From JAEUUM01 sp038326165 (lineage in GTDB: Bacteria; Bacteroidota; Bacteroidia; Chitinophagales; Saprospiraceae): a stretch of 64,000 bases of DNA. The position numbers and the translations under genes were made by a program. Below, one piece after another: positions 8,301 through 16,943 of this stretch. The notes below the pieces were generated by a model that was given only the letters and a program-made list of their open reading frames with translations, searched no databases and was not told where the DNA came from. Numbering within the stretch: the stretch's first letter is position 1; each line of letters opens with the position of its first letter. The stretch covers positions 1-64,000 of the forward strand of contig JBBQJT010000008.1 of NCBI GenBank assembly GCA_038326165.1. The letters are read 5' to 3'.

Positions 8301-11300
8301 CCTCGGTAATGGGAATTTGGATAGTTTTTACACCCTTCAATTCAAATGTTTCTATCTTATCTGGTCCCATATTACCATTGCTGTAATTGACCCAGAAAGG
8401 CCCACCGATACCATGAACTGTTACCGAAGCGATATCACCAGGTTTGTAGCTTGCCTTATCCGTAAATACTTCAATACCGAGAAAATTGCTAAAATCAGCA
8501 AGGCTCTTTCCATAAATTGAAGTAAAAACTTTGTAATTTAAGGTATCGGCTCCATCCATTACTGTCGCTTCTATCACATAATCACCTGGAACCCAGTCTT
8601 TGACTGGAAGATTGATCTTTTGATTAAGATTTGTGACCGTTCCAGAGTAGCTGACTTCTGCTAAATTTTCACTTTTCTTTGACCTCGCATTTAAATCAAT
8701 TTCAGTATAAGGCAAAAATGGAAAGCGTTTTGAAAATTCTGTTTTGCTCAAATAATTAAACTCAGGAATCCCCCTGCCACTATTGTCCTGATATACTTTC
8801 CCCAAGCTATTAATCCTTGTAGCAGTCAACTTAATCTCATCTTTTAATGCAAGACCATTGAGATTTTTAAGATAAATTTCAATAGCAAGTTCCTCGTTTT
8901 TACTCTGAAATCTTGATGTTTTCATTGTAAGCAGCTTGTTGACGGCACCTGCAGAAAAAGTCATTCTACCAGATTGTATTTCGCCACCTTGATCAGTTAC
9001 AATTGCTTCAGTCACAAAGGTAAAATATGGCTTGAACCGTAAATCATTTTCTTCACCGGGAATTAAATGCATCCTAAAGGAGAACTTTCCATTGGCGTCG
9101 GTTATCAGATCAACTCTTGTATATAGTTCCTCACTTTCACCAAATTGGTTCAACCAATTGTATGTATCCCTATAAGGCATAACTGTTCTTCGCATAACTG
9201 AGCAAACGACTTTAGCGTTTTGAACCGGATAACCTGCAAAGGCTTTTGCTGTGCCAGTCAATGTAATAGTATCATTCAACTTATATGCTACCGTCACAGG
9301 ATCTAGGATTACCTCATAGCTTGGTCTTTTGTACTCTTCAACATTGAAATATTTGGTACCAATCCCGTCACCACCTCTGAGATAATATCGACCAGTTATT
9401 CCACCCAAAGGGATATCGAACTTACCATTGACTGTACCAAATGAATTGGTGGTCATCATTGTTTCATTTATTAGTTGTCCATTGGCGTTGTATAGACCTA
9501 TGATTACTTTCTTATTGGCAATAATTTTGGAGGAAGTTTCAAATCTTTCATACAATATTGCCTTATAGAACAGCACTTGCCCTGGACGATATATGGCACG
9601 GTCCATATAGAAATCAACTTTGGAATGATTGCCCATCCCTTGGTCAACAAATCCAGTCCTTATCTTACATAAAAGGGGAACTTTGCTATTCCCAATTATT
9701 GCCACAAAATTGTATCCATCCCTTGGGTGCTTTGATATATTGCAGTTAATAAATCCGGCTTTATCAGTTATTAGATTCTCAAAGGTTGAAACAGTGTATT
9801 TTCCGATATTGAGATTGTAATCGTATTTATACTCAAATGTTTGGAGAAGCACTTTAGATTTCGGAACAGATTTACCAGAATTATAGTTGGTAATCAAAAG
9901 CTTGTTGGCGCTTTGAGAACATGCAAGATCATTGACTTGAAAAAATGAATAAGAATTTGACTCCTCTAAAGTCCCGGAACTGAGATTATTTGTGATTTGA
10001 AGCAAATAATAACCTGCAGGCAAGCCTTTCATTGGCAATTCGATGGTATGATCTCTAAAATCAGAAGTTTTCGGTAAATCAAATTCAAAACTTGATGCTT
10101 TTAACTTACTAAATCCTTCCATTTTTGAAGCCTCATTAGCACCTGAGATCAAAAGAGGCTTGGCTTGATCCAAATTTAATGCAAACAAATTAAACTTGAT
10201 TGATTCAGCATTTTTAAAGCTTAAACCCACTAAAAATTCTTCATTTGGGTATATTACTTTAGGGTGATTGACAGTTAAAACAACCGCTTCAATTTGGTTG
10301 ATCAAATTACTTGCCTGACTTGAAATAGACGGACTTTCATTCTTGGCGATTATTGATTTAGCAAGTTTATGGGAAGTCGTAAAATATAAATATTCAGCTT
10401 TAGTTTTATCAGTTCCTGTCCATTCCGAGGCCTTTTCAAAGTAAAACTGCGCTTGAGCGAGTAAAAAACTTGAAGCGCCTTTCTTACTTTCATTCAATGC
10501 GTACCAACTTACTAGTGCTTTTAAGTAAATGTCGTCCCTATTCTTGTTACTGAACTCTTGTCTTAGATACTCCAACCATTCTTTTGCATAAAACAAATAA
10601 AGCTCTTCATTTCCCTTGAGCAAGGCATTCTGCATTAATACCTTGTAGATAGATAAAGTCTGCACTTTTGGATCGGTGGCTTGAGCATCATTCCAATCAT
10701 GGACAACAGCTAAGGAATCAAGGCCACCAAATAATTTAAGATCCAAAAACTTATAAGTACCTCCACTTTGATTCTTTAAATAATCCAAGGTTCTACGTGC
10801 TAGAATATCATAAAGATTGACACCAGAAATAACAGATTTTTGATCAACTTGGTCTTCAATAAAGATAGGGTCAATAGGAATATTCAATTCCTGATTGGTA
10901 TTAACGATAGCATTTTGGTAGTTCTTGCTAATTTCTTGTTTGAAATTTTCAGTTGCCCAGGTGTCAAAATCTTCAAATCCCAAACCAGGCCGATAAGCCC
11001 TAGATTGCAAATCCCAACTGCCTTGGCTATAATTATCCAACATTTCAGCAAACAAAGACTGAAGTATCGCCTTTAATGGTCCCGAGGAGATATTGAGCTC
11101 CGCATTCCATTTACTGAGCATTTCCTGATTTACAGAATCCCTACCCTGTTTGATCAAATCACTCCACCAGATCAGAGACTTGACTTGTTGTCCAGTATTC
11201 TTGTCATTTTTGGCAGCTATCCACAACTTATCTAATTCTTTCAGAGCCGATTTGGGTAACCCATCTTCGAAGGCCAACTTGTTGATGTTCTTCCATGTAT

Positions 11301-11403
11301 TGTCGTAGGGAAAATTGCTCACAGTTTGGCTTTCAATTTGGTTAACGAAAATTGAACAGCAGAGGAACAATCCCCACCTTGATATCTTGTGCAAGAAATC
11401 CAT
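5386..11403 (-). CDS. Exported alpha-2-macroglobulin family protein lacking the thioester motif
   Basis: A 2005-residue protein with a signal peptide (hydrophobic residues of about 8-20, ending near IESQ). After an N-terminal helical region comes an MG2-type domain near residues 595-700 (YMDRAIYRPGQVLFYKA), further beta domains, the A2M bait/centre region near 1240-1330, an alpha-helical thioester-type domain of about 1440-1750, and a C-terminal receptor-binding-like domain. Bacterial macroglobulins trap proteases in the envelope. The site of the CxEQ thioester reads CLDY (Cys1473 to Tyr1476): cysteine kept, Glu-Gln lost, while the following FSRYFSN and RLAGHI remain family-like. A covalent trap is therefore unlikely. 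No penicillin-binding protein 1C gene, the usual enterobacterial partner, is nearby. Confidence 0.9.
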   Translation of the reverse strand: MDFLHKISRWGLFLCCSIFVNQIESQTVSNFPYDNTWKNINKLAFEDGLPKSALKELDKLWIAAKNDKNTGQQVKSLIWWSDLIKQGRDSVNQEMLSKWNAELNISSGPLKAILQSLFAEMLDNYSQGSWDLQSRAYRPGLGFEDFDTWATENFKQEISKNYQNAIVNTNQELNIPIDPIFIEDQVDQKSVISGVNLYDILARRTLDYLKNQSGGTYKFLDLKLFGGLDSLAVVHDWNDAQATDPKVQTLSIYKVLMQNALLKGNEELYLFYAKEWLEYLRQEFSNKNRDDIYLKALVSWYALNESKKGASSFLLAQAQFYFEKASEWTGTDKTKAEYLYFTTSHKLAKSIIAKNESPSISSQASNLINQIEAVVLTVNHPKVIYPNEEFLVGLSFKNAESIKFNLFALNLDQAKPLLISGANEASKMEGFSKLKASSFEFDLPKTSDFRDHTIELPMKGLPAGYYLLQITNNLSSGTLEESNSYSFFQVNDLACSQSANKLLITNYNSGKSVPKSKVLLQTFEYKYDYNLNIGKYTVSTFENLITDKAGFINCNISKHPRDGYNFVAIIGNSKVPLLCKIRTGFVDQGMGNHSKVDFYMDRAIYRPGQVLFYKAILYERFETSSKIIANKKVIIGLYNANGQLINETMMTTNSFGTVNGKFDIPLGGITGRYYLRGGDGIGTKYFNVEEYKRPSYEVILDPVTVAYKLNDTITLTGTAKAFAGYPVQNAKVVCSVMRRTVMPYRDTYNWLNQFGESEELYTRVDLITDANGKFSFRMHLIPGEENDLRFKPYFTFVTEAIVTDQGGEIQSGRMTFSAGAVNKLLTMKTSRFQSKNEELAIEIYLKNLNGLALKDEIKLTATRINSLGKVYQDNSGRGIPEFNYLSKTEFSKRFPFLPYTEIDLNARSKKSENLAEVSYSGTVTNLNQKINLPVKDWVPGDYVIEATVMDGADTLNYKVFTSIYGKSLADFSNFLGIEVFTDKASYKPGDIASVTVHGIGGPFWVNYSNGNMGPDKIETFELKGVKTIQIPITEADRGGVTLSFSANFRGESYLSKNVVLEVPWTNKTLKIEYLNIANKLYPGEKSTWRIKVSGNDGERVVAELLASMYDASLDQFAQNIWTTYFFDNRPFKKSNYFREFLLGSESSTWMQNVVYQDFVSLNFPYLSLWGRDWYLYSQNRRIMMRNMAMASGAVPEAMDDKASMENDYVKGEEVMAKKGNDKIAPPPPLTLEKSVKPFNPMRTNLKETVFFIPNVMQDDEGNYVIDFTMNEALTKWNFMLLANTKDMATAIDYKMVETSKDFMIQPNLPRFMRQNDQVVIPVRIINTSDRLQAGKITIELVDAITRQKVTALFCSNASSSFSSEGNSTVVANFELKVPKDWVSPIEYLIVASDGVRGDGQQGELPVLSNRILVYETLPMFLRPNQKKNFVFESLKKNLSSTSQTVSFQLDYTANPAWLVIKALPYLAEKNDDCLDYVFSRYFSNRLAGHIANKYPEIAKYYQDWAAKEGLSSTLETKAKLTPELLDETPWIRQSIAEAEQRKAISSLFDIKKIEAESMNSIDLIASRQNSDGSFGWVEGGRPNRYITQQLIFGLSHLSKLGLNTSASERIVNKSMDYIINETNNRYTLLKVASIRNKFDLRSEHINGTDLQAIMVLVLNKAETRLNKEAHDWYFMQMNKYWLSQSNYFKAMLIMIGLETNQKDMVAKLIKSLKETAVRSNELGMYWKDNWGYYWYQLPVETQSMLIQAFHANNSNDQDITEMKVWLLKNKQTTAWPTTSATTEAIYALLLGDTAVLSSPKNPLISIADNKLNIPATEAGTGYFQTSITPAMVTSKTADIRIENTNNNVGWGGAYWQYLEDLDKVKPAVGTPLRIEKHYFRTNGTKRSFELKTGESIKAGESVEVQLILRVDRDLEFVQLKDLRAAGLEPIDVISGYKYGELGYYQSTKDIGTYFYMDYLPKGTHIISYRLRTNNPGVYSGGMASLICLYAPEFSSHSEGTLLKIE

Positions 11404-11461
11404 TGTTTAGAGTTTAATTTATAAGATGCCAATGTTGTGGATATTGGACGCATGAATAGTG

Positions 11462-12532
11462 TTAAGAACGACCTAAAGAAATTTCACTAGAAAGTACAGT
11501 ACCATTTTGCAAATGCATAATAAATTGATTGGCAAAATATGGAGTCAAAGATAAGCCTTTGGTTCCAAGTCCATTGAATAAATAGAGATCATTAAACTTG
11601 GGATGCTCGCCTATGTATGGCTTTCGATCGGGTGTGCATGCCCTTATTGCCGCACGTTGGGCTTTAAGATGAAATGCTTTGCTCCAAATTTTTGCCCATT
11701 TTTTTTCAATAAAATTTTTACCTATTTCACTTGGCTTGGAATCGGTTGCATCCCATTCATAATTGCTACCTAACCAATAATTTCCATTTTTCAGAGGCAA
11801 TAAGTTCACACCACATCGAATTGATTCTTTCGTAAGTAATTCAGGTATGCTGACCTCCAGAACTTCTCCCTTTGCATCTTGGTAAATAGAATCAGGAAAC
11901 CAAGAACGAGATAATTTCGAGGCACCATCAGCAAAAACAATGGACTTGGTTTTATAACTACCGATTTGCCAAAATTCTTCAATTTTAGAGATGTCATCGG
12001 CTTGTATATTCATTTCATGAAGACAAGATTTATTGAGCAAATAATCTCTCCAAGATTTCAATAAAACAGGCACATCCAATATCAGGGCTGGTGCAATTTT
12101 AGCCGTTGAGCGGATACTATCAAACTTTAAAAACTCATTGCTTACATCATCTGGTTCAAACAAATAGGTTTTTCCTTCCTCTGTGCATTTTGCCATCCAT
12201 ATGTTCTCCTCTTCAACGCTTGTCAACAGACGAGTTATTGAATTATCTAGAATGATTTTCTCGTTTAGAAGTTGTTCCATTTCGGAATACGTCTTGGTTG
12301 CATATGGCAATAGGGTATCAATCATCCAAGATTTTACTATTCGCTTCCCAGTTACTGGATTGATAATTCCTGAAGAAATATTGGAAGATGAATCTAAATT
12401 ACCACGATCGATAACCATGATCGACATGCCCATTTTAAACGCCTCAAAACTTAGAATTGTGCCTGCAATACCCTGACCTATAATGATCAAATCATACGGC
12501 GGAAGGATATCTTTTTCGTTAACCGAGCTCAT
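11462..12532 (-). CDS. FAD-dependent oxidoreductase (D-amino-acid oxidase/DadA superfamily)
   Basis: A 356-residue flavoprotein. The N-terminus carries the dinucleotide-binding motif YDLIIIGQGIAGTILSFEA (GxGxxG) with a following acidic strand end (MVIDRG). SSGIINPVTGKRIVKSW resembles the FAD-contacting region of glycine/D-amino-acid oxidases, and the C-terminal GLGTKGLSLTPYFA resembles the second FAD contact of that superfamily. No signal peptide, so cytosolic. Expected chemistry is oxidation of a secondary or primary amine; the substrate cannot be told from sequence. It ends 58 bases before the macroglobulin start. Confidence 0.8.
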   Translation of the reverse strand: MSSVNEKDILPPYDLIIIGQGIAGTILSFEAFKMGMSIMVIDRGNLDSSSNISSGIINPVTGKRIVKSWMIDTLLPYATKTYSEMEQLLNEKIILDNSITRLLTSVEEENIWMAKCTEEGKTYLFEPDDVSNEFLKFDSIRSTAKIAPALILDVPVLLKSWRDYLLNKSCLHEMNIQADDISKIEEFWQIGSYKTKSIVFADGASKLSRSWFPDSIYQDAKGEVLEVSIPELLTKESIRCGVNLLPLKNGNYWLGSNYEWDATDSKPSEIGKNFIEKKWAKIWSKAFHLKAQRAAIRACTPDRKPYIGEHPKFNDLYLFNGLGTKGLSLTPYFANQFIMHLQNGTVLSSEISLGRS

Positions 12533-12861
12533 TCATCCTATTTCTTTGTGCAAACATAATCATCAATACTGAGGAATCTAAAAAACAAAATCTATTTCGT
12601 CTAGGTGGTATCTATAGAACAAGCTGCCAAGATGGGTGATCAGGCCAAAGAATAAGCTTATGGCTTGATAACGGATTGTATGGAAATACTTCTTGAATTT
12701 ACTCAATCGGCAAAAATAAAACAATTTATTTTCATTGATCTTCAGAAAAGGTATAAAACCCCAAATTGAACAATAAACAAATATCAATATTAAAGATTTA
12801 GGTCAAAATATCTCCTGAAATCCCCAATATACTAGCTGTTCAGCATGGTATTCATCCAGAT
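12533..12861. other. Intergenic stretch without a supported gene
   Basis: 329 AT-rich bases between the FAD oxidoreductase and the MmcQ/YjbR gene. A -7 promoter element for the oxidoreductase sits at 12551-12558. A 69-codon leftward frame (12578-12787) has no domain-like features and is judged non-coding. No convincing hairpin or RNA gene seen. Confidence 0.5.
12551..12558 (-). promoter_or_regulatory. Promoter -7 element of the FAD oxidoreductase gene
   Basis: On the minus strand TATGTTTG followed by CAC is a perfect TAnnTTTG element 18 bases before the ATG at 12532. The best upstream TTG is 27 bases away, so the -33 element is weak. Confidence 0.4.
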
Positions 12862-13209
12862 TTACAATAATTCTCTTTGCTTTTTAGTCATAGATTTAAC
12901 TACAAGTTCGTAAGAGTCTTGTATCAATTCCTTAATAAATTGGTTGTTAAGATTTCCAGTACAACTCACGGTGTTCCAGTGACTTTTATTCATGTGAAAA
13001 CCAGGAATAATTTCAAAATATCGTTCCCGAAGTTCAATTGCTTTTTCAGGCTCACATTTCAAATTGACCGACAAATTAACTGCTTCTAAACCAGTTAATG
13101 CAAATATTTTACCACTTACCTTGAACACCAAGGTATCAGGCCCAAAGGGGGTATCTTCAAAAGTGGCAGGAAGTGAAAGACAATAATCTCTTAATTCTTC
13201 TAAATCCAT
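12862..13209 (-). CDS. MmcQ/YjbR family DNA-binding-like protein
   Basis: A 115-residue cytosolic protein of the YjbR/MmcQ family (CyaY-like double-wing fold). Family marks are the opening LEELRDYCLSLP, the conserved FEDTPFGPDTLVFKV, the LSVNLKC strand and the HMNKSHWNTV motif before a C-terminal helix. Members are short proteins with suspected DNA binding but no settled role. It lies 43 bases after the stop of the M1 peptidase gene on the same strand. Confidence 0.85.
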   Translation of the reverse strand: MDLEELRDYCLSLPATFEDTPFGPDTLVFKVSGKIFALTGLEAVNLSVNLKCEPEKAIELRERYFEIIPGFHMNKSHWNTVSCTGNLNNQFIKELIQDSYELVVKSMTKKQRELL

Positions 13210-13252
13210 CTCAGCATTTTTGAAATTTTAGAGCACGGTGAAACTTCGGGCT

Positions 13253-15196
13253 TTAATGTTTTACAAAGGGAATAGATCTACTTCGAGCCAATTGCTTATC
13301 ATAAAACTGAATCCAATAATAACCAGAGTTTAAGCTACTTACATCTAATGACATATCTTGTCCAAATGTACCAGAAATAAGACTCTGTCCTAGAGTATTG
13401 AGAATTTGCCAATCACCATCAATTTTTTGATTTTCTAAATTCCTTACAAAATTTAGTTTGTCTAGAACTGGATTTGGAAAAATACTTAATTCATTGGAAT
13501 TTATAATATCAATTGAGTTTACCAACTGGCCGTATCCCACCGTATTCAAAGCTAAAATCCACAATTCAGGATCAAACTCAACTGTTGTTATCTCAAATCC
13601 CACAGGAATCTCAAATAATTGACCATTAAAATCATTATCAACTCTTACAAAAGTATCCTTATTGACTCCAACCAAATGTATAGGTATGGGCATTTCATAA
13701 AAACCGACCGAAGGGTCAGATGTTGTTTGATCCAGTTTTAGGTAACATGTTTTGTTGGTGTATTCCCATGTTAAATTATAAGTAGGAAATCCTTGACCGT
13801 AAAACCAATCCTCAAAGAATTCAGTCAAATTTTCACCACTTGCTTGCTCCAAATGTTGTTTGAGCATTGGAGTTACTGCAAAATTATATTTTCGATCATT
13901 CAAATAGCTTCTAATGCCTTCAAAGAAGTTCTCTCCTAATTTCCAACGCAACATATGAAGTAAATAAGCACCTTTGTTATAGGTTAATCTAGTGTTAAAT
14001 ATTCTGTTAACTGTATTAGTGTCCGTGCAAAAAACAGATCCATTGGCTGTTGCAGTAATATTCTTTATTTTATCATTCCGCCATTTGTACCAATTGGATG
14101 TTTGATTGAAATGTTCTCTGGTCAAACCTTCCAGAAAGGTAGCAAAGCCTTCATTTAGCCAAATATCTTCCCAACTTGCACAAGTAACCATATCACCAAA
14201 CCACTGATGAGCCAGTTCATGTGCCAATAATCCCCAAGAAAAGTTGGCAACAAAACTCATTGTTTGATGCTCCATTCCTCCACCCCAGCCAAACTGAGCA
14301 TGACCATACTTCTCCTTGTGAAATGGATAGGTGACGAAAAGCGAATCGAAAAACTGAAGCACTTGTACCAAATTGGCAGTCCCCTGCTGAGCCTCAATCA
14401 GACTTTCAGGGTAAACATAATTCAACATTGGCATGTTGATGCCGTTGCTCAGCAGAACCTCGTCCTGATATACCGCATAATTTGTAACAGCAAAAGCAAC
14501 TAAATAAGGAACAATTGGATATCTGTGCTTCCAATGGTAGGTTTTTAGATTTCCATTTTCCAATTCTGAAATCAGACTTCCATTGCTTGCAGCCCGATAG
14601 GTTTGGTCTGTTGTTATAAATACATCAATCGAGTCAATTTTATCTGATAAACCATTTTTACATGGCCACCAATCTTGAGCTCCATATGGCTCTGACAACG
14701 TCCACAAAACTGGGCTTCCACTATGTGTACTTTGAACAAAAGATCCAAAACCATTTGAAGGTGGTGAACCATGATAACTGATTGCGATAGTAGCAGTGAG
14801 ATCTTTATCTAAAACTTCTGGTAAAAATATTTTCAAATCATATTTCCCAGATTGGGCAAAAGAAATTTTTGACCCCTTATAAATTACAGAGTCAACTTGA
14901 AGAGATGAGGCAAGTGAAAGATTTAATTCGTCTAAATTATTCTTTAGTGACTTAAATTTACATTCTGCAGTTCCACTAATATAACTGACTGCGGGATCTA
15001 TGTTCCAACTAAACTTGTAATAATGAATATCAAAATTAGGATCGTCGTTTTTTGAAATTTCACGAAGCTTGATTTTATTTTGATGTGCATGCATTTCTCT
15101 GCATACCAATTCATCATGGTCCCCTAACAACAATTGGGCATCACAAATTATCGTGAAGGATAAAAATGCAGAAACCAGAAGGATTAATCTTAGCAT
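13253..15196 (-). CDS. Secreted M1 family aminopeptidase with T9SS type A sorting domain
   Basis: A 647-residue zinc metallopeptidase of the gluzincin M1 family. A signal peptide (about residues 1-20) precedes the N-terminal saddle domain. The exopeptidase motif reads GGGMEHQTMS, and the zinc site is HELAHQWFGD (His326, Glu327, His330) with the third ligand in NEGFATF about 19 residues on. The last 80 residues form a T9SS type A sorting domain: IFPNPVLDKLNF, a DVSSLNSGYYWI strand and a basic end. The protein is therefore expected to cross the outer membrane and be released or anchored on the surface. A -7 promoter element lies 35 bases before the ATG. Confidence 0.93.
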   Translation of the reverse strand: MLRLILLVSAFLSFTIICDAQLLLGDHDELVCREMHAHQNKIKLREISKNDDPNFDIHYYKFSWNIDPAVSYISGTAECKFKSLKNNLDELNLSLASSLQVDSVIYKGSKISFAQSGKYDLKIFLPEVLDKDLTATIAISYHGSPPSNGFGSFVQSTHSGSPVLWTLSEPYGAQDWWPCKNGLSDKIDSIDVFITTDQTYRAASNGSLISELENGNLKTYHWKHRYPIVPYLVAFAVTNYAVYQDEVLLSNGINMPMLNYVYPESLIEAQQGTANLVQVLQFFDSLFVTYPFHKEKYGHAQFGWGGGMEHQTMSFVANFSWGLLAHELAHQWFGDMVTCASWEDIWLNEGFATFLEGLTREHFNQTSNWYKWRNDKIKNITATANGSVFCTDTNTVNRIFNTRLTYNKGAYLLHMLRWKLGENFFEGIRSYLNDRKYNFAVTPMLKQHLEQASGENLTEFFEDWFYGQGFPTYNLTWEYTNKTCYLKLDQTTSDPSVGFYEMPIPIHLVGVNKDTFVRVDNDFNGQLFEIPVGFEITTVEFDPELWILALNTVGYGQLVNSIDIINSNELSIFPNPVLDKLNFVRNLENQKIDGDWQILNTLGQSLISGTFGQDMSLDVSSLNSGYYWIQFYDKQLARSRSIPFVKH

Positions 15197-15230
15197 AAGT
15201 AAGTTTGAAATTTGCTGTTTTTAACTCAAT

Positions 15231-15238
15231 CAAAATTA
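15231..15238 (-). promoter_or_regulatory. Promoter -7 element of the M1 peptidase gene
   Basis: Minus-strand TAATTTTG is a perfect TAnnTTTG match 34 bases before the start codon at 15196. No TTG lies at the ideal distance upstream, so only the -7 half is supported. Confidence 0.4.
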
Positions 15239-15270
15239 CACATTAAATCCCAAAGCACCTAGGAGGCTGT

Positions 15271-16542
15271 TCAAGTCTTTCGTTCCTTCTTTTTTGCAGC
15301 TGGGAAAAGGATATTATTGAGGATCAAGCGGTATCCAGGACTGGTAGGATGCAAATCAAGATCTGTAGGGGGATCATTGACTTTATGTTGATAATCTTCA
15401 GGATCATGGCCGCTGTAGAAAGTCCAAGTGCCATAACCATACTCACCGTGTAAATAACGCGCTTCATTAAGCGGCTTTGTTTCTCCCAATACCAACACTC
15501 CAGGCTTTATAGTTTGCTTGCGAAATGAAGTTGTTTGACCCATAAAACCTTTTACTGTTCGGGTATGGCATTGAGTCAACATAGTTGGAACTGGGTCCCA
15601 TTTGGCCGAAAAGTCAAACAATGTAAAGTAATCGTTCTCAGGGATTATTTGTCGTGTTTGGGTATTGTCAATATTTGAAAACTCATATTCCAAAGGATTG
15701 GCAACGAGCGTAAAATCTGTGAAGGCGTAACAATTGTTGTAATTCATTTTTGAGTTCATGGCCTTATCTGAACCATCACCATCAAACATACTTTCACAAA
15801 TATCAACTCCTTCGGCAGCTAAAGCAATATCATAACTATCAGTGGCCGAACACATTGCAAATAGAAAACCTCCTCCTCCTACAAACTCCTTTATCTTTTT
15901 TGCTACTGCCAGCTTACATTGTGACACCTTTGAGAATCCAAGGGACTTGGACAATTCCTCTGCTTCTTTAACTTGATTTTTATACCAAGGATAGGTATGA
16001 TATGATGCATAAAACTTACCATACTGCCCCGTAAAATCCTCATGATGCAAATGCAACCAATCGTATTCAGCGAGTTTATTTTCCATTACTTCTCTGTCAT
16101 AAATAACATCATAAGGTATTTCAGCATAGGTCAAGACTAAAGTTACGGCATCATCCCACGGTTGAATTTGATCCCCTTTATTGGTCTTATCAGGAGTATA
16201 AACAGCTATTTTGGGTGCTTTTTCTAATTTAATAACATCTTCATTAACTTCAGGGTTACCAATTTCACTTCGAATTGACGCAAATTCTCCATCCGAGATA
16301 ACCCGATAGGTAATACCGCGAACTTTGCATTCTTTTTCGAAATCTGGTATTTGACGAAAGGCAAATGATCCTCCTTGGTAGTTGAGTAACCAAAATGCTT
16401 CAGCACCACTGTCAATTACCCAATAAGTTATTCCATAGGCTTTTAAGTGATTTTTCTGGGCTTCATCCATTGGTATTAAAATGTAAGCAGCCTCAGCCAA
16501 AGAGGAGAAAAGTAGTAAAAATAAAATTAGTTTGATCTTCAT
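15271..16542 (-). CDS. Exported protein of the family commonly labelled asparagine synthetase B in Bacteroidota
   Basis: The start chosen gives MKIKLILFLLLFSSLAEAA, a clean signal peptide; two methionines upstream (from 16569) would only lengthen it. The 423-residue product resembles, from memory, a Bacteroidota family usually named asparagine synthetase B, with the early ILIPMDEAQKNHLKAYGI and ITYWVI...WLLNYQGGSF stretches. It does not show the N-terminal catalytic cysteine of a class II glutaminase nor the PP-loop ATP site of AsnB, and it is exported, so that name is not supported. The middle (KIAVYTPDK, LHLHHEDFTGQYG, GGGGFLFAMCSATDSYDIAL) resembles a class I glutamine amidotransferase-like fold. 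Real function unknown. Confidence 0.7.
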   Translation of the reverse strand: MKIKLILFLLLFSSLAEAAYILIPMDEAQKNHLKAYGITYWVIDSGAEAFWLLNYQGGSFAFRQIPDFEKECKVRGITYRVISDGEFASIRSEIGNPEVNEDVIKLEKAPKIAVYTPDKTNKGDQIQPWDDAVTLVLTYAEIPYDVIYDREVMENKLAEYDWLHLHHEDFTGQYGKFYASYHTYPWYKNQVKEAEELSKSLGFSKVSQCKLAVAKKIKEFVGGGGFLFAMCSATDSYDIALAAEGVDICESMFDGDGSDKAMNSKMNYNNCYAFTDFTLVANPLEYEFSNIDNTQTRQIIPENDYFTLFDFSAKWDPVPTMLTQCHTRTVKGFMGQTTSFRKQTIKPGVLVLGETKPLNEARYLHGEYGYGTWTFYSGHDPEDYQHKVNDPPTDLDLHPTSPGYRLILNNILFPAAKKKERKT

Positions 16543-16943
16543 TGCAGATATCATGAAATGTAATATCAAGAACGCATGAACTTATGATCTAGTTGCGCAA
16601 TTAAAATTAAAAAAGCCTTAAACATGGTAACTGGTCAATAATTTTCAATTGCAGTAACAAGAAGAAAACAATGTCAACTAAAATTGTTCCTTTTGTTCAA
16701 TTCTGGAAAACTGAGGGTTCTCATCAAGACCACATCAAGCATCAACAATAAAATTTTCGGGCAAAGAATGAATCAAATACCAGATCTATTCCAACCGAAT
16801 CTTTGGCTCCACAACAATTTAGATAATTGAATCAACTATTGCAATTGCTCAGATTGTAAGGGGGTTAGACCAAAGTATCATCAACTCTACAATATTTTAA
16901 TCAATTTGCAAACATTGAAACTAAATGGAAGTAGTTTTGAATT
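16543..16943. other. Divergent intergenic stretch without a supported gene
   Basis: About 400 AT-rich bases between two divergently transcribed genes. A TAGTTTTG element at 16932-16939, with TTTG at 16905-16908 (23-base spacer), could serve the hydrolase gene but ends only 4 bases before its ATG, which would imply a leaderless transcript. Nothing else convincing is seen. Confidence 0.4.

Noticed and set aside
12578..12787. A 69-codon leftward open frame in an intergenic stretch
   Set aside because: Low-complexity Phe/Leu/Tyr/Ile-rich translation, no domain-like pattern and no promoter; it also covers the region upstream of the oxidoreductase -7 element.
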